64,000 bases of DNA. It comes from JAAFIP01 sp043778205. Its GTDB lineage: Bacteria > Pseudomonadota > Gammaproteobacteria > Burkholderiales > Burkholderiaceae_C. The stretch is taken from assembly GCA_043778205.1 (NCBI GenBank), contig JAYWGO010000058.1:8992-72991 (forward strand), in the 5' to 3' direction. Positions within the stretch are counted from its first letter, which is position 1. Every line of letters starts with the position of its first letter. This document shows, piece by piece, positions 33,324 to 42,017 of this stretch. The notes below the pieces were generated by a model. The model worked only from the letters and a program-made list of their open reading frames with translations. It was not told the DNA's origin and made no database searches. Made by a program: the position numbers and the translations under genes.

Positions 33324-36029
33324 TCAATCCGCCAAAGCCCGCGAAACTACTTCTCGCACGTCGTTACTCAAATCTGCCTTAGCCGCCACCCGTTTGATAG
33401 CTTCTTTGGCTGCATTTTGGTAAGGCTGGGCCAGTTTTTTCCAGCGGTCCATGGCGCGGGCCAGGCGGGCGGCTACTTGGGGGTTGATGGCATCGAGTGC
33501 CAATACTTGTTCGGCCCAAAAAACATAGCCTGCAGCATCTTGGCGGTGAAAAGCGCCGGGGTTGGCACTGCAATAGCTGAAGATAACGCTGCGGGCGCGG
33601 TTGGGGTTTTTAATCTGGAAGTCGGTATGCTGCATCAGGCTGCGCACGCGGGGCAGTATGTCGCCGTTGCGGTCGGTGCTGCCTGCTTGCAGGCTGAACC
33701 ATTTGTCCAGTACCAAAGCTTCGCCTTTAAATAAACTGTAAAACAACTCCAGCGCAGGGGTTGCCAGGGCATGCCCGCTGTGCACCAAGGCGCTCAGTGC
33801 ACCAAAGCGGTCGGTCATGTTGCTGGCATCCTTAAAACGCTGGTAGGTTTTGCCGGGCCATACGGCGTCTGTTGTGTCGCGTGCGGCCAAGCAAAGCATG
33901 CTTTGGGCTAAGTTGGCCAGCGCGCGGCGGCCGCTGCTGACGGCATCTGCTGTGTAGCCGCCGGTGTTTTGGTGCGCTTCAAAAGCCCATTCCCAGTCGG
34001 CATGCAAGGCTGTTGCCAAGGCTGCCCGCATGGCTTCGCGCACGGTGTGAATCGCCTGTGGGTCCACTACATCGAGCTGTTCGGCAATGTAGCTTTCTGA
34101 CGGCAACGTAAGCACCAGTTCTTTGAAAGCAGCATCAAGCTCGGTGCTGCGCAGCACGCTGCGCAAGGCGGCAACAAAGGGTGATTGCACAAATTGGGCA
34201 ATGTCTGCGCTGCCAATGCCCTTGGTAAAGTCTGCATGCTTGGCTACCAAGTCCATAGCGTGCTGCATACCCAGGCGTTGTGCGGCTTCCCAGCGGTTAA
34301 AGGGGTCGTTGTCATACGCCATCAGGGTCAGCAGCTGGGCCTGGGTGTAGTCCATTTCTAAAATTACCGGGGCGGTAAAGCCGCGCAGCACTGACGGCAC
34401 GGGCTCGGCATCGATGTTGATAAACTGCAGCACTTCGCTGGCCTGGGTCATCACAAAGGTGCGCTGGCCGGGCACGGCATGGGCTTCGCCTGCCAGTTGC
34501 AGCGGCATGTCGGTGCCCAGGGGTGCCACTAAGCCAAGGTTAATGGGGATCACAAAGGGCTCTTTGTCCGCTTGGTCAGGCGTACTAGGGCAGCTTTGTG
34601 CCAAGTGCAGGGCGTAGGTACGCGCTGCAGCGTCGTACACCCCATGCGCTTTCACGCGCGGTGTGCCGGCCTGGCTGTACCAGCGCTTGAACTGGGGCAG
34701 CAGGGTGCACAGGGCGGAGGTGGGGTTGGCGTCGGCAATGGCTTGCGCGAAATCATCACACGTAACGGCTTGGCCGTCGTGGCGCTTGAAGTATTCGGCC
34801 ATGCCCTTGGCAAAGCCATCGCGGCCCACCAAAGTTTGCATCATGCGCACCACCTCGGCACCTTTTTCGTAGATGGTGACGGTATAAAAGTTGTTAATTT
34901 CTTGGTAGGCATCAGGCCGCACCGGGTGCGCCATAGGGCCTGCGTCTTCGGGGAACTGGGCGGTGCGCAGCACACGCACGTCTTCAATGCGCTTGACAGC
35001 GCGGGCCGATGGCGTGGGGCACAGGTCCATGCTGAACTCTTGGTCACGGAAAACCGTTAAGCCTTCTTTCAAGGAGAGTTGAAACCAGTCGCGGCAGGTT
35101 ACGCGGTTGCCGGTCCAATTGTGAAAGTACTCGTGGCCTACGACCGATTCGATATTGGCGTAGTCCACATCGGTTGCGGTGGCAGGGTTGGCCAGCACGT
35201 ATTTGGTGTTAAAAACATTCAAGCCTTTGTTTTCCATCGCACCCATGTTGAAGTCGCTGGTGGCCACAATCATGAAGCGCTCTAAGTCCAGTGGCAAACC
35301 AAAGCGGGCTTCGTCCCAGGCCACGCTGGCCATTAGCGAGTGCATGGCATGCTCGGTTTTGTCCAGGTCGCCACGGCGCACATACACTTGCAGCAAGTGG
35401 TCAAGGCCTGCGCGCGAGGTAATGCGCTGTTCGCGCGCCACCAAATTGCCTGCGACCAGTGCAAACAAGTAGCAGGGCTTTTTATGCGGATCAACCCATT
35501 TGGCAAAGTGGCGGCCGTCTTCCAGCGCGCCTTGTTCCACCAAGTTGCCGTTACTGAGCAGCACGGGGAAAGCCGCAGCATCAGCGCGCAGGGTAACGCT
35601 GTACATCGACATCACATCAGGGCGGTCTAAAAAGTAAGTGATGCGGCGAAACCCCTCGGCCTCACATTGGGTAAAGAAGGTGTCTTGGCTCACGTACAGG
35701 CCCATCAGCTTGGTATTTTTAGCCGGGTTGCAGGTGGTAAAAATTTCAATCTCGCAGGCATCGGGCAGATCGGCCAGCACCAGCGTATCGCCGTCCATTT
35801 TGAACGAGCAGCCTTGGCCGTTGACCATCACGCGGGCCAGGTTCAGCTCGTCGCCGTCCAGGCGCAGGCTTTGGGCTGGCACATCTTTATTGCGGCGCAC
35901 CTGCATTTTGTTAAGCACGCGGGTTTTGGTGGGGTCTAAGTCAAAGCACAGGTCAACGGTGTCGATCCAGTAGGCGGGCGGGGCGTAGTCGGCGCGCTTG
36001 ACGAGCGCTGTGGTGGCTTCACGGGACAT
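33324..36029 (-). CDS. pepN: Aminopeptidase N (M1 family)
   Basis: 901 residues, the usual PepN size. The exopeptidase motif GAMENKGLNVFN (near 262) and zinc site HEYFHNWTGNRVTCRDWFQL, with the third ligand in KEGLTVFRDQEFS, are intact, and VTIYEKGAEVVRMM is the typical Tyr-containing transition-state segment. It cleaves N-terminal residues from peptides in the cytoplasm. Its start overlaps the end of the upstream HAD phosphatase gene by 11 bases. Confidence 0.96.
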   Translation of the reverse strand: MSREATTALVKRADYAPPAYWIDTVDLCFDLDPTKTRVLNKMQVRRNKDVPAQSLRLDGDELNLARVMVNGQGCSFKMDGDTLVLADLPDACEIEIFTTCNPAKNTKLMGLYVSQDTFFTQCEAEGFRRITYFLDRPDVMSMYSVTLRADAAAFPVLLSNGNLVEQGALEDGRHFAKWVDPHKKPCYLFALVAGNLVAREQRITSRAGLDHLLQVYVRRGDLDKTEHAMHSLMASVAWDEARFGLPLDLERFMIVATSDFNMGAMENKGLNVFNTKYVLANPATATDVDYANIESVVGHEYFHNWTGNRVTCRDWFQLSLKEGLTVFRDQEFSMDLCPTPSARAVKRIEDVRVLRTAQFPEDAGPMAHPVRPDAYQEINNFYTVTIYEKGAEVVRMMQTLVGRDGFAKGMAEYFKRHDGQAVTCDDFAQAIADANPTSALCTLLPQFKRWYSQAGTPRVKAHGVYDAAARTYALHLAQSCPSTPDQADKEPFVIPINLGLVAPLGTDMPLQLAGEAHAVPGQRTFVMTQASEVLQFINIDAEPVPSVLRGFTAPVILEMDYTQAQLLTLMAYDNDPFNRWEAAQRLGMQHAMDLVAKHADFTKGIGSADIAQFVQSPFVAALRSVLRSTELDAAFKELVLTLPSESYIAEQLDVVDPQAIHTVREAMRAALATALHADWEWAFEAHQNTGGYTADAVSSGRRALANLAQSMLCLAARDTTDAVWPGKTYQRFKDASNMTDRFGALSALVHSGHALATPALELFYSLFKGEALVLDKWFSLQAGSTDRNGDILPRVRSLMQHTDFQIKNPNRARSVIFSYCSANPGAFHRQDAAGYVFWAEQVLALDAINPQVAARLARAMDRWKKLAQPYQNAAKEAIKRVAAKADLSNDVREVVSRALAD

Positions 36030-36714
36030 GGTGTTGACCTTCTAAAAACAGGGAGTCTAAAAATTGGGAGTCGATAAGCTGGTGGTAGTCGCGCACCGCT
36101 GCCAGTACATGCGGGCCTGCCAGCTGCGCTGCCGTGTGGGTGGTGCAAACGGCTACAGCGCGCATGCCTGCACGGCGTGCAGCCTCTATGCCAAAGGGCG
36201 CATCTTCAAACACAATACACTGTGTGGGCACTGCATTCATTAAACGCGCAGCTTCTAAAAATATAGCGGGCTCAGGCTTGCCAGCAAAACCTTGGTCACC
36301 GCCCACAATGGCCAGTGGTGTATGCGGCATTTTCAAATGCGCTAAGGCAAAAGCAATATTGTGCTGATCGCCCGCAGTGCCTACGCCTACCTTTAAGCCC
36401 ATAGTACGCGCTTTGGCGGCAAAGGCTTTAAAACCAGCTACTTCTTTGAACACGGGTGCAAACAGCTCGCGGTAGATCACTTCTTTCTCGTGCACCAAGG
36501 GCAGGGCTTCGGCAGCAGTGACCGGGCGGCCTAGCAGCAATGCCATGCATTCTGTGCCCGTGCGGCCTGTGGTGCGGGCCATCAGGTCGGGCAGGTCAAT
36601 ACTGATACCGTGCCTGGCGCAAAACTCCAGCCAAGACTGCGCGTGGTAAGGCATAGAGTAGATCATGGTGCCGTCCATGTCGAAAATCAAAGCGCTGGTA
36701 GGGCTATTTTCCAT
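36019..36714 (-). CDS. HAD-superfamily phosphatase/phosphoglucomutase-like protein
   Basis: 231 residues from ATG 36714. HAD motif I FDMDGTM (Asp12, Asp14), motif II Thr in VGTAGDQHN, Lys of motif III in GFAGKPEPAIF and motif IV FEDAPFGIEAA. The helical cap domain places it with beta-phosphoglucomutase and small sugar-phosphate phosphatases. Second Asp of motif I is present, consistent with phosphatase or mutase chemistry. Substrate unknown. It sits between a toxin gene (5-base gap) and pepN (overlap). Confidence 0.87.
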   Translation of the reverse strand: MENSPTSALIFDMDGTMIYSMPYHAQSWLEFCARHGISIDLPDLMARTTGRTGTECMALLLGRPVTAAEALPLVHEKEVIYRELFAPVFKEVAGFKAFAAKARTMGLKVGVGTAGDQHNIAFALAHLKMPHTPLAIVGGDQGFAGKPEPAIFLEAARLMNAVPTQCIVFEDAPFGIEAARRAGMRAVAVCTTHTAAQLAGPHVLAAVRDYHQLIDSQFLDSLFLEGQHHVP

Positions 36715-36719
36715 ATGGG

Positions 36720-37160
36720 TTAAGTTAAATCTAACACCTGCAAGCCGAGCTCTTGCGCCGCTTTGACCAATTGTTTGTCGGCTGAGACCATTGTGCTGCA
36801 TTGGGCTATCTTTGCGCTTGCTAAATGGATGGCTTCTACCGTAGCCAACGGAGATGCCAGCCGCTCAATCAAGCTGCTGGCCAAATCGAAGGTGCTAGGC
36901 TCGATCACATGCAATGCCATGGCCTTGCTGGCCAGTTCCATCCGCAGCTGCTCATTGACCAAGCCAACTAGTTTGTGCGCCACCTCGCCTGTACGCAACT
37001 TGCGTTTGAGTACCGAAGACAGCTCTACCAGCGACAGTGAAGACACCATTAACCGGTGCGTGTTGTCCGCTATGAAAGTCTCCATTGCAGGCGTGTGCAC
37101 TTCAGAAATAAAGCGTTTGACCAGTGCGCTGGTGTCAATGTAGGCCAGTGGCAGGCTCAT
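36720..37160 (-). CDS. PIN-domain ribonuclease toxin (VapC-like), module 1
   Basis: 146 residues. PIN acidic residues: Asp9 in YIDTSALVKRF, Glu in SLVELSSVL, a third position reading TVEAIHLASA (Glu instead of the more common Asp) and Asp in MVSADKQLVKAA. PIN toxins cleave specific RNAs. Its ATG overlaps the antitoxin stop by four bases, the normal antitoxin-first arrangement. The Glu substitution may retain metal binding. Confidence 0.82.
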   Translation of the reverse strand: MSLPLAYIDTSALVKRFISEVHTPAMETFIADNTHRLMVSSLSLVELSSVLKRKLRTGEVAHKLVGLVNEQLRMELASKAMALHVIEPSTFDLASSLIERLASPLATVEAIHLASAKIAQCSTMVSADKQLVKAAQELGLQVLDLT

Positions 37161-37390
37161 GGGCTGCGCCTACTGCGGTCTTCGCGGACCAGGTCTGTGC
37201 TGTCTGTGGTTTGCACGGGCGACAGTGCGCGCATCCAAGCCATGGACTGTAGCTTGGGTGGTTGCTCTATCGGCAGTATCCGTGCCACGGGCTCACCGTT
37301 AGACACCAGCACCAGCTCATGCTCGCGCTCCAATGTCTCGCGCAGGTGCGGGATGGTGTTGCGAAGCTCGCGGACATTGATGGTTTGCAT
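37157..37390 (-). CDS. Phd/YefM-type antitoxin, module 1
   Basis: 77 residues. The N-terminal part INVRELRNTIPHLRETLERE, with VLVSNGEPVARILP, is the Phd/YefM DNA-binding fold; the C-terminal third, ending in REDRSRRSP, is disordered and would wrap the toxin. It precedes and overlaps the PIN toxin gene. An 8-bp inverted repeat immediately upstream suggests autoregulation. Confidence 0.82.
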   Translation of the reverse strand: MQTINVRELRNTIPHLRETLEREHELVLVSNGEPVARILPIEQPPKLQSMAWMRALSPVQTTDSTDLVREDRSRRSP

Positions 37391-37392
37391 GG

Positions 37393-37421
37393 CGTGTCAC
37401 CGTTGCAGTTAGTGTGACACG
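37393..37421. promoter_or_regulatory. Candidate operator of toxin-antitoxin module 1
   Basis: Perfect arms CGTGTCAC (37393-37400) and GTGACACG (37414-37421), separated by 13 bases, so half-site centres are 21 bases apart (two helical turns). It begins two bases upstream of the antitoxin start codon, a plausible site for toxin-antitoxin autorepression. Confidence 0.6.
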
Positions 37422-37611
37422 TATTGTAGCTTGGTCTGCTGTATTTACTTGGCTATGTTCAATGCAAAGCTGTAACGCGCTGGAGTGTTGGTTGGCTTTG
37501 CTAGGGAGGAACGCTGCACCCCAGCCTTGAGCGCCTGCGCAGCGGTGAAGGCTTTGAGACGGTGGTCAATACCTTAGGTTGTTACACTAGCATTTGCCAC
37601 AATTTGCCCTT

Positions 37612-37992
37612 ATGACCGCTTCTATGTCCAAACTCACTTTCTTTGCTGCGTCTATTGTGTTGGCCTCAACTGCCAGCTTGGCTGATAACTGCGACGCGCT
37701 TAAATCGCAGATCGAATCCAAGATCAAATCAGCTGGGGTGGCCAGTTTCAGTGTGCTGGTTGTTGAGGCTGAAGCTAAAGCGCCAGGCAAGGTGGTGGGT
37801 ACCTGCGCAAAGGGATTGAAAAAAATCATGTACGCGCAAAACGGAGCTGCCAGCGCCGCTCCAGCAGCAGAAAATTCTGGTGCGACTGCAGTGCCTGCCA
37901 AAACAGCCCCAGTGCCCGCAAAATCTGGCGACGGTATTTTGACGGAATGCAAAGACGGCAGCACCTCGGTGGGCGGCACCTGCAAAAAGTAA
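37612..37992 (+). CDS. Small exported DUF1161-family protein
   Basis: About 126 residues. Signal peptide KLTFFAASIVLASTASLA, then a mature start DNCDALKSQIESKIKSAGV with VVGTCAKGLKKIMYAQNG, the DUF1161 pattern with two conserved Cys. A low-complexity Ala/Pro/Lys stretch precedes a Cys pair in TECKDGSTSVGGTCKK. Probably periplasmic; function unknown. Start may be ATG 37612 or 37624. The gene is an isolated plus-strand unit between minus-strand genes. Confidence 0.75.
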   Translation: MTASMSKLTFFAASIVLASTASLADNCDALKSQIESKIKSAGVASFSVLVVEAEAKAPGKVVGTCAKGLKKIMYAQNGAASAAPAAENSGATAVPAKTAPVPAKSGDGILTECKDGSTSVGGTCKK

Positions 37993-38090
37993 GCTTGGCA
38001 GGCTAGCCAGTTACTCAAACAACCTATCTGGGCTCCTGCGCACTTGGGTGGGCCCAGCAAACTGGCAACTAAGGTTCTCGTGCACTACTG

Positions 38091-38130
38091 TTTTAATAGC
38101 TGCTCGTGCAGCATTTCCTTGGGCCACAGC
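38091..38130 (+). repeat. Interspersed palindromic repeat, copy 4
   Basis: Core GCTGCTCGTGCAGC, then ATTTCCTTGGGCC and ACAG, preceded by CACTACTGTTTTAATA. It lies between the DUF1161 gene and the convergent HerA-like gene. Confidence 0.85.
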
Positions 38131-38202
38131 ACCGTTTTATATAAAATTGCTGAGCTAATTGGCTCTGCAGGGCGGTAAAGTGCAAAGTACACGGCTATCT
38201 GT

Positions 38203-39738
38203 TTACCGTTTACTCCCGCCAAAAATACCGCCTAACACGCCGCGAATGATCTGCCTGCCGACCTCGCGGCCAATCGAGCTGGCGGCGGACTTCATTAATT
38301 GCTCGCCTGCACTGGCACGGGTGCGCTTGGCACCGCCGCCAAATATATTGCCCAAACCGTCTAAAAACCCGCCGCTGGCTTCTTCGCCAGCGGCATTGGT
38401 GGCTTCTTTGGCTATGGTTTTGGCAGCGTCTTTGGCCTGCGTTTCGGTGGCCATATTTTCAGCCGTGCGGCCTTTGAGCTTTTCGTAGGCGGATTCGCGG
38501 TCCACCGTTTTTTCGTACGCGCCGGCCACAATCGAGCTGGCGATCAAGGCTTTGCGTTGCTCGGGGCTGATGGGGCCAATTTGCGAGCTGGGCGGCAGCA
38601 CAAACACGCGCTCGGTCACGCCGGGGCGGCCTTTGTCGTCTAAAAAGCTCACCAATGCCTCACCTACTGCCAGCTCGGTAATCGCGGTTGCAATGTCTAA
38701 GTTGGGGTTTTGGCGCATGGTGTCTGCGGCGGCTTTCACCGCTTTTTGGTCACGCGGGGTAAAGGCACGCAGTGCGTGCTGTACCCGGTTGCCCAGCTGG
38801 GCTAGCACGCTGTCGGGAATGTCTAACGGGTTTTGCGTCACAAAATACACCCCCACGCCTTTGCTGCGCACCAGGCGCACCACCAGCTCAATGCGCTCTA
38901 GCAGCGATTTGGGCGCATCGGTAAACAGCAAGTGCGCTTCGTCAAAAAAGAACACCAGCTTGGGTTTGTCCAGATCGCCCACCTCGGGCAGGGTTTCAAA
39001 CAGCTCGCTGAGCATCCACAGCAAAAAGGTAGCGTACAGGCGCGGTGCAGTCAGCAGTTTGTCGGCAGCCAGCACGTTAACAATGCCTTTGCCGTCAGTG
39101 TCGGTCTGCATAAAGTCGGCAATATTGAGCATGGGCTCGCCGAAGAATAAATCCCCCCCTTGCTCCTCAATCTGCAGCAAACCGCGTTGAATAGCACCAA
39201 TGCTGGCGGGGCTGACGTTGCCGTACTCGGTGGTGAACGTGCTGGCGTTGTCACCCACGTCTTGCAGCATCGCGCGCAGGTCTTTCATGTCCAGCAGCAG
39301 CAGGCCTTGGTCGTCGGCCACTTTAAACACCAGTTGCAGCACGCCAGCTTGGGTTTCGTTCAGATTAAGCATGCGCGCCAGCAGCAGCGGGCCCAGGTCG
39401 GTCACGGTGGCGCGCACGGGGTGGCCTTGCTGACCAAATACGTCCCACAGCGTGGTGGGAAAGGCAGTGGCTTGCGGCGTGGGCAAGCCGCGTTCGGCGA
39501 TGATCTTGGCCAGCTTTTCGTTGACGGTGCCTTTTTGCGAGATACCCGTCAGGTCGCCTTTCACATCGGCCATGAACACCGGCACGCCAATGCGGCTAAA
39601 GCCCTCGGCCATGGTTTGCAGGGTAATGGTTTTACCGGTTCCCGTGGCCCCGGTAATCAGGCCATGGCGGTTGGCTTTGTCGGGGCGCAAAAAGCATTCA
39701 ATAGCTTGGTGTTTGGCAATCAATAGGGGTTCGGTCAT
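38203..39738 (-). CDS. HerA-like/DUF853 P-loop ATPase (YjgR family)
   Basis: 511 residues starting MTEPLLIAKHQ. Walker A GATGTGKTITLQ near residue 30, Walker B LVFFFDEAHLLF and the following VRSKGVGVYFVTQNPLDIP sensor region match the DUF853 helicase-like family related to HerA/VirB4. The C-terminus has a Gly-rich GGFLDGLGNIFGGG and ends GVLGGIFGGSKR. Biological role not established. A frame extending to 39798 is not supported. Confidence 0.9.
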   Translation of the reverse strand: MTEPLLIAKHQAIECFLRPDKANRHGLITGATGTGKTITLQTMAEGFSRIGVPVFMADVKGDLTGISQKGTVNEKLAKIIAERGLPTPQATAFPTTLWDVFGQQGHPVRATVTDLGPLLLARMLNLNETQAGVLQLVFKVADDQGLLLLDMKDLRAMLQDVGDNASTFTTEYGNVSPASIGAIQRGLLQIEEQGGDLFFGEPMLNIADFMQTDTDGKGIVNVLAADKLLTAPRLYATFLLWMLSELFETLPEVGDLDKPKLVFFFDEAHLLFTDAPKSLLERIELVVRLVRSKGVGVYFVTQNPLDIPDSVLAQLGNRVQHALRAFTPRDQKAVKAAADTMRQNPNLDIATAITELAVGEALVSFLDDKGRPGVTERVFVLPPSSQIGPISPEQRKALIASSIVAGAYEKTVDRESAYEKLKGRTAENMATETQAKDAAKTIAKEATNAAGEEASGGFLDGLGNIFGGGAKRTRASAGEQLMKSAASSIGREVGRQIIRGVLGGIFGGSKR

Positions 39739-39808
39739 GGCGTGCTTTCTGCGGTCAAAAATGTGGAGGGCCGCATGTGGGTAGTTGATAACCTGCATGT
39801 TACGGCAT

Positions 39809-39843
39809 AAAAAAAGCCTGCCGTGGTACCACAGCAGGCTTTT
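39809..39843 (-). terminator. Rho-independent terminator after cytochrome c gene
   Basis: AAAAGCCTGC and GCAGGCTTTT flank a GTGGTACCAC palindrome, giving a long stem with seven T on the minus strand. It ends the DUF4399-cytochrome c unit. Confidence 0.9.
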
Positions 39844-39860
39844 AAGGCAGTGCCCCGCAA

Positions 39861-40190
39861 TTAATTCTTGGCAGGCAGGGCCATGATCCAGCTTGCAATA
39901 GCTTTGGCATCTTCAGCCGCCACTTGCGGCATGCCTGGCATGGGGATTTGGCCCCATACGCCCGTAGAGCCCTTGGCTATTTTCTCGGTCAGGTAAGCAC
40001 CCGCATCGTTGCGGTCTTTGTATTTGGCCGCAATAGCCGAAAACGCAGGGCCGACCATTTTGTTGTTGACACCGTGGCAGTTGAGGCAGGCATTTTTATC
40101 AGCCAAGGCCTCGCTGGCTTGCGCGCTCCAGCCCGCGCTAAGGATTACAACCACCAAGACGGCGCGAAAAATTGGGTGAACGGTATGCAT
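39861..40190 (-). CDS. Periplasmic class I c-type cytochrome
   Basis: 109 residues. Signal peptide (AVLVVVILSAGWSAQA), then the haem site CLNCH near residue 36 and an axial Met in IPMPGMPQVAAEDAKAI. It resembles cytochrome c551/c552 single-haem electron carriers. It follows the DUF4399 gene by eight bases, and a strong terminator lies after it. Confidence 0.92.
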   Translation of the reverse strand: MHTVHPIFRAVLVVVILSAGWSAQASEALADKNACLNCHGVNNKMVGPAFSAIAAKYKDRNDAGAYLTEKIAKGSTGVWGQIPMPGMPQVAAEDAKAIASWIMALPAKN

Positions 40191-40198
40191 GCCAGCCC

Positions 40199-40633
40199 TT
40201 ACTTTACGGTCACTGTGATCGACTGGGCCATGGCCTTGCCATATGACTGGTGCGCGCCATTGGCAAACTGTGCGGTCAGCTTGTAGACACCCGGAGTGAG
40301 TGTTATGTCGGCCTCTGTCTGGCCTTTGCCAAAATGCATATGCTTTTCAGTAAACGGAATGGACTCGCCTGCCGCAATAGAGTCCAGGTTGATCAACAAA
40401 TGGTTATGGCCACTGTCTTTGACAATATCGCCCGCTGGGGCAACGGCCATGCCCTTCACGCCAAAGCGCACTTTGAACGTGGTGCCCACGGTGGCATTGT
40501 TAGCAGGTTCCAATATGCTCATGGCCTGTGCTGGCGAGCCCGATGGGCTTTGGCTTGCACAGCCAGTGATGTTGAGCGCCATTACAGTGGCTAAGGAGGT
40601 CATGGCGATCAAACGCAGAGTAGATGTTTTCAT
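40199..40633 (-). CDS. DUF4399-family lipoprotein
   Basis: 144 residues with a lipoprotein signal and lipobox (ALNITGC, Cys ~25). The mature part is the DUF4399 fold, with VRFGVKGMAVAPAG and the metal-like GHNHLLINLD, MHFGKGQTEADI and ANGAHQSYG segments. The conserved His residues suggest metal or haem-environment association, but the function is uncharacterised. It is probably co-transcribed with the cytochrome c gene. Confidence 0.82.
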   Translation of the reverse strand: MKTSTLRLIAMTSLATVMALNITGCASQSPSGSPAQAMSILEPANNATVGTTFKVRFGVKGMAVAPAGDIVKDSGHNHLLINLDSIAAGESIPFTEKHMHFGKGQTEADITLTPGVYKLTAQFANGAHQSYGKAMAQSITVTVK

Positions 40634-40778
40634 GGTGCTTAAAATGTAAAAAATAGAAATAAAAGGCCAGCAGATATGCTGCAGCCTTCGCGTAAAAGGA
40701 ATTTAAAAATGCGCTGTGAAAATTGCACTACAAGCCTGCCTAAACAGCAGGTACAGCCAAGTTCAGCCTAAGCAAAAA

Positions 40779-41195
40779 TTAAGCTACAGCGTGTGCCGGG
40801 GGTGCCCGCCCAGGCGGCGGTCGGTTGATCTGCACTTTGCCCATGGCTAGCCGTTCGGTTGGCTTGTAATGCCAAGCTGCAACAGTGCGTGGAGCAGAAA
40901 AATGCAGGTTAGCTGGCACGCCAGGGAGGGCTATCAGCGCATAAATAGGTGCATTGCTGCAATGTTTGATAACGCTGGCAGCATCGTTACTGCCATGCAG
41001 CGGTACCGATACGGTTTTAACCCCCGCGCCAGAGCACACTACGATGTCAATCCGCTTGCCACTGCTGAAAGCCACCATGGTGTTAATCGCTGTGCCCAAA
41101 GCAAACCATGCCAATGCTAGCGTAGCAACGGCTAAGGAGAGTTTGTGGGCGTTGAGGTAGGGATGGCTTCTCATTAGCTTAAGATTATTGGCCAT
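40779..41195 (-). CDS. DUF2946-like small membrane-anchored protein
   Basis: About 138 residues. A single N-terminal hydrophobic segment (LSLAVATLALAWFALGTAI) is followed by a DUF2946-style region, IDIVVCSGAGVKTVSV and HCSNAPIYALIALPG. The second Cys motif of the family, usually HCPxC, is incomplete here. The C-terminus is Pro-rich. The start is uncertain (41195 or 41174); an upstream extension overlapping yebC is unlikely. Function unknown. Confidence 0.6.
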   Translation of the reverse strand: MANNLKLMRSHPYLNAHKLSLAVATLALAWFALGTAINTMVAFSSGKRIDIVVCSGAGVKTVSVPLHGSNDAASVIKHCSNAPIYALIALPGVPANLHFSAPRTVAAWHYKPTERLAMGKVQINRPPPGRAPPAHAVA

Positions 41196-41291
41196 CTGAA
41201 AAGCAACTGTCAATCCAGCAAACCCGCAAAGAGCGGGTTTGCACACGTAAAATCGGGGGGTATTCAAATCAAAGATGCAAGAAAGTAATTC

Positions 41292-42017
41292 ATGGCCGGT
41301 CACAGTAAATGGGCAAACATTCAGCACCGCAAGGGCAGGCAAGACGAAAAACGCCAAAAAATATGGACCCGTGTGGTGCGCGAGATCATGGTGGCAGCCC
41401 GTTTGGGCGGTGGCGATTTAAGCGCTAACCCACGCCTGCGCTTGGCGGTAGACAAAGCCAAAGCGGCCAATATGCCTGCCGATACGGTTAAACGCAACAT
41501 CGACAAAGCCACCGGCAACCTAGAAGGTGTGCAGTATGAAGAGATCCGCTACGAGGGCTACGGCATAGGCGGCGCAGCCATCATTGTGGACACCATGACC
41601 GATAACAAGGTGCGCACGGTTGCCCAGGTGCGCTTTGCATTTAGCAAATACGGCGGCAACATGGGCACCGAAGGCTCGGTGAGCTTTCAGTTCAAACATT
41701 GCGGCCAAATCCTGCTGGCCCCCGGAACCGACGAAGACAAGGTGATGAACATCGCGCTAGAAGCAGGCGCGCAAGATGTGATCAGCGACGACGAAGGCGG
41801 CATTGAAGTGTTAACGGCAGTGGCGGAGTTTGAAGCGGTTAAAAATGCCCTGGAAGCCAGTGGCCTCAATGCCGAAGTGGCCGAAGTAACCATGCGCGCT
41901 GAAAATGCGATCAGCTTGGAAGGCAACGATGCCGTGCGCATGCAAAAATTACTCGACGTACTAGAAGACATGGACGACACGCAAGCTGTCTTTCACAACG
42001 CAGAACTTTCCCTATGA
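41292..42017 (+). CDS. yebC: YebC/PmpR-family regulator or translation factor
   Basis: 241 residues. The N-terminus MAGHSKWANIQHRKGRQDEK, then LARLGG-like packing, NMPADTVKRNIDKATG and YEGYGIGGAAIIVD are diagnostic of the family. YebC proteins bind DNA or, as recently recognised, relieve ribosome stalling on difficult sequences. The stop overlaps purD by four bases (ATGA), so the two are coupled. Confidence 0.95.
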   Translation: MAGHSKWANIQHRKGRQDEKRQKIWTRVVREIMVAARLGGGDLSANPRLRLAVDKAKAANMPADTVKRNIDKATGNLEGVQYEEIRYEGYGIGGAAIIVDTMTDNKVRTVAQVRFAFSKYGGNMGTEGSVSFQFKHCGQILLAPGTDEDKVMNIALEAGAQDVISDDEGGIEVLTAVAEFEAVKNALEASGLNAEVAEVTMRAENAISLEGNDAVRMQKLLDVLEDMDDTQAVFHNAELSL

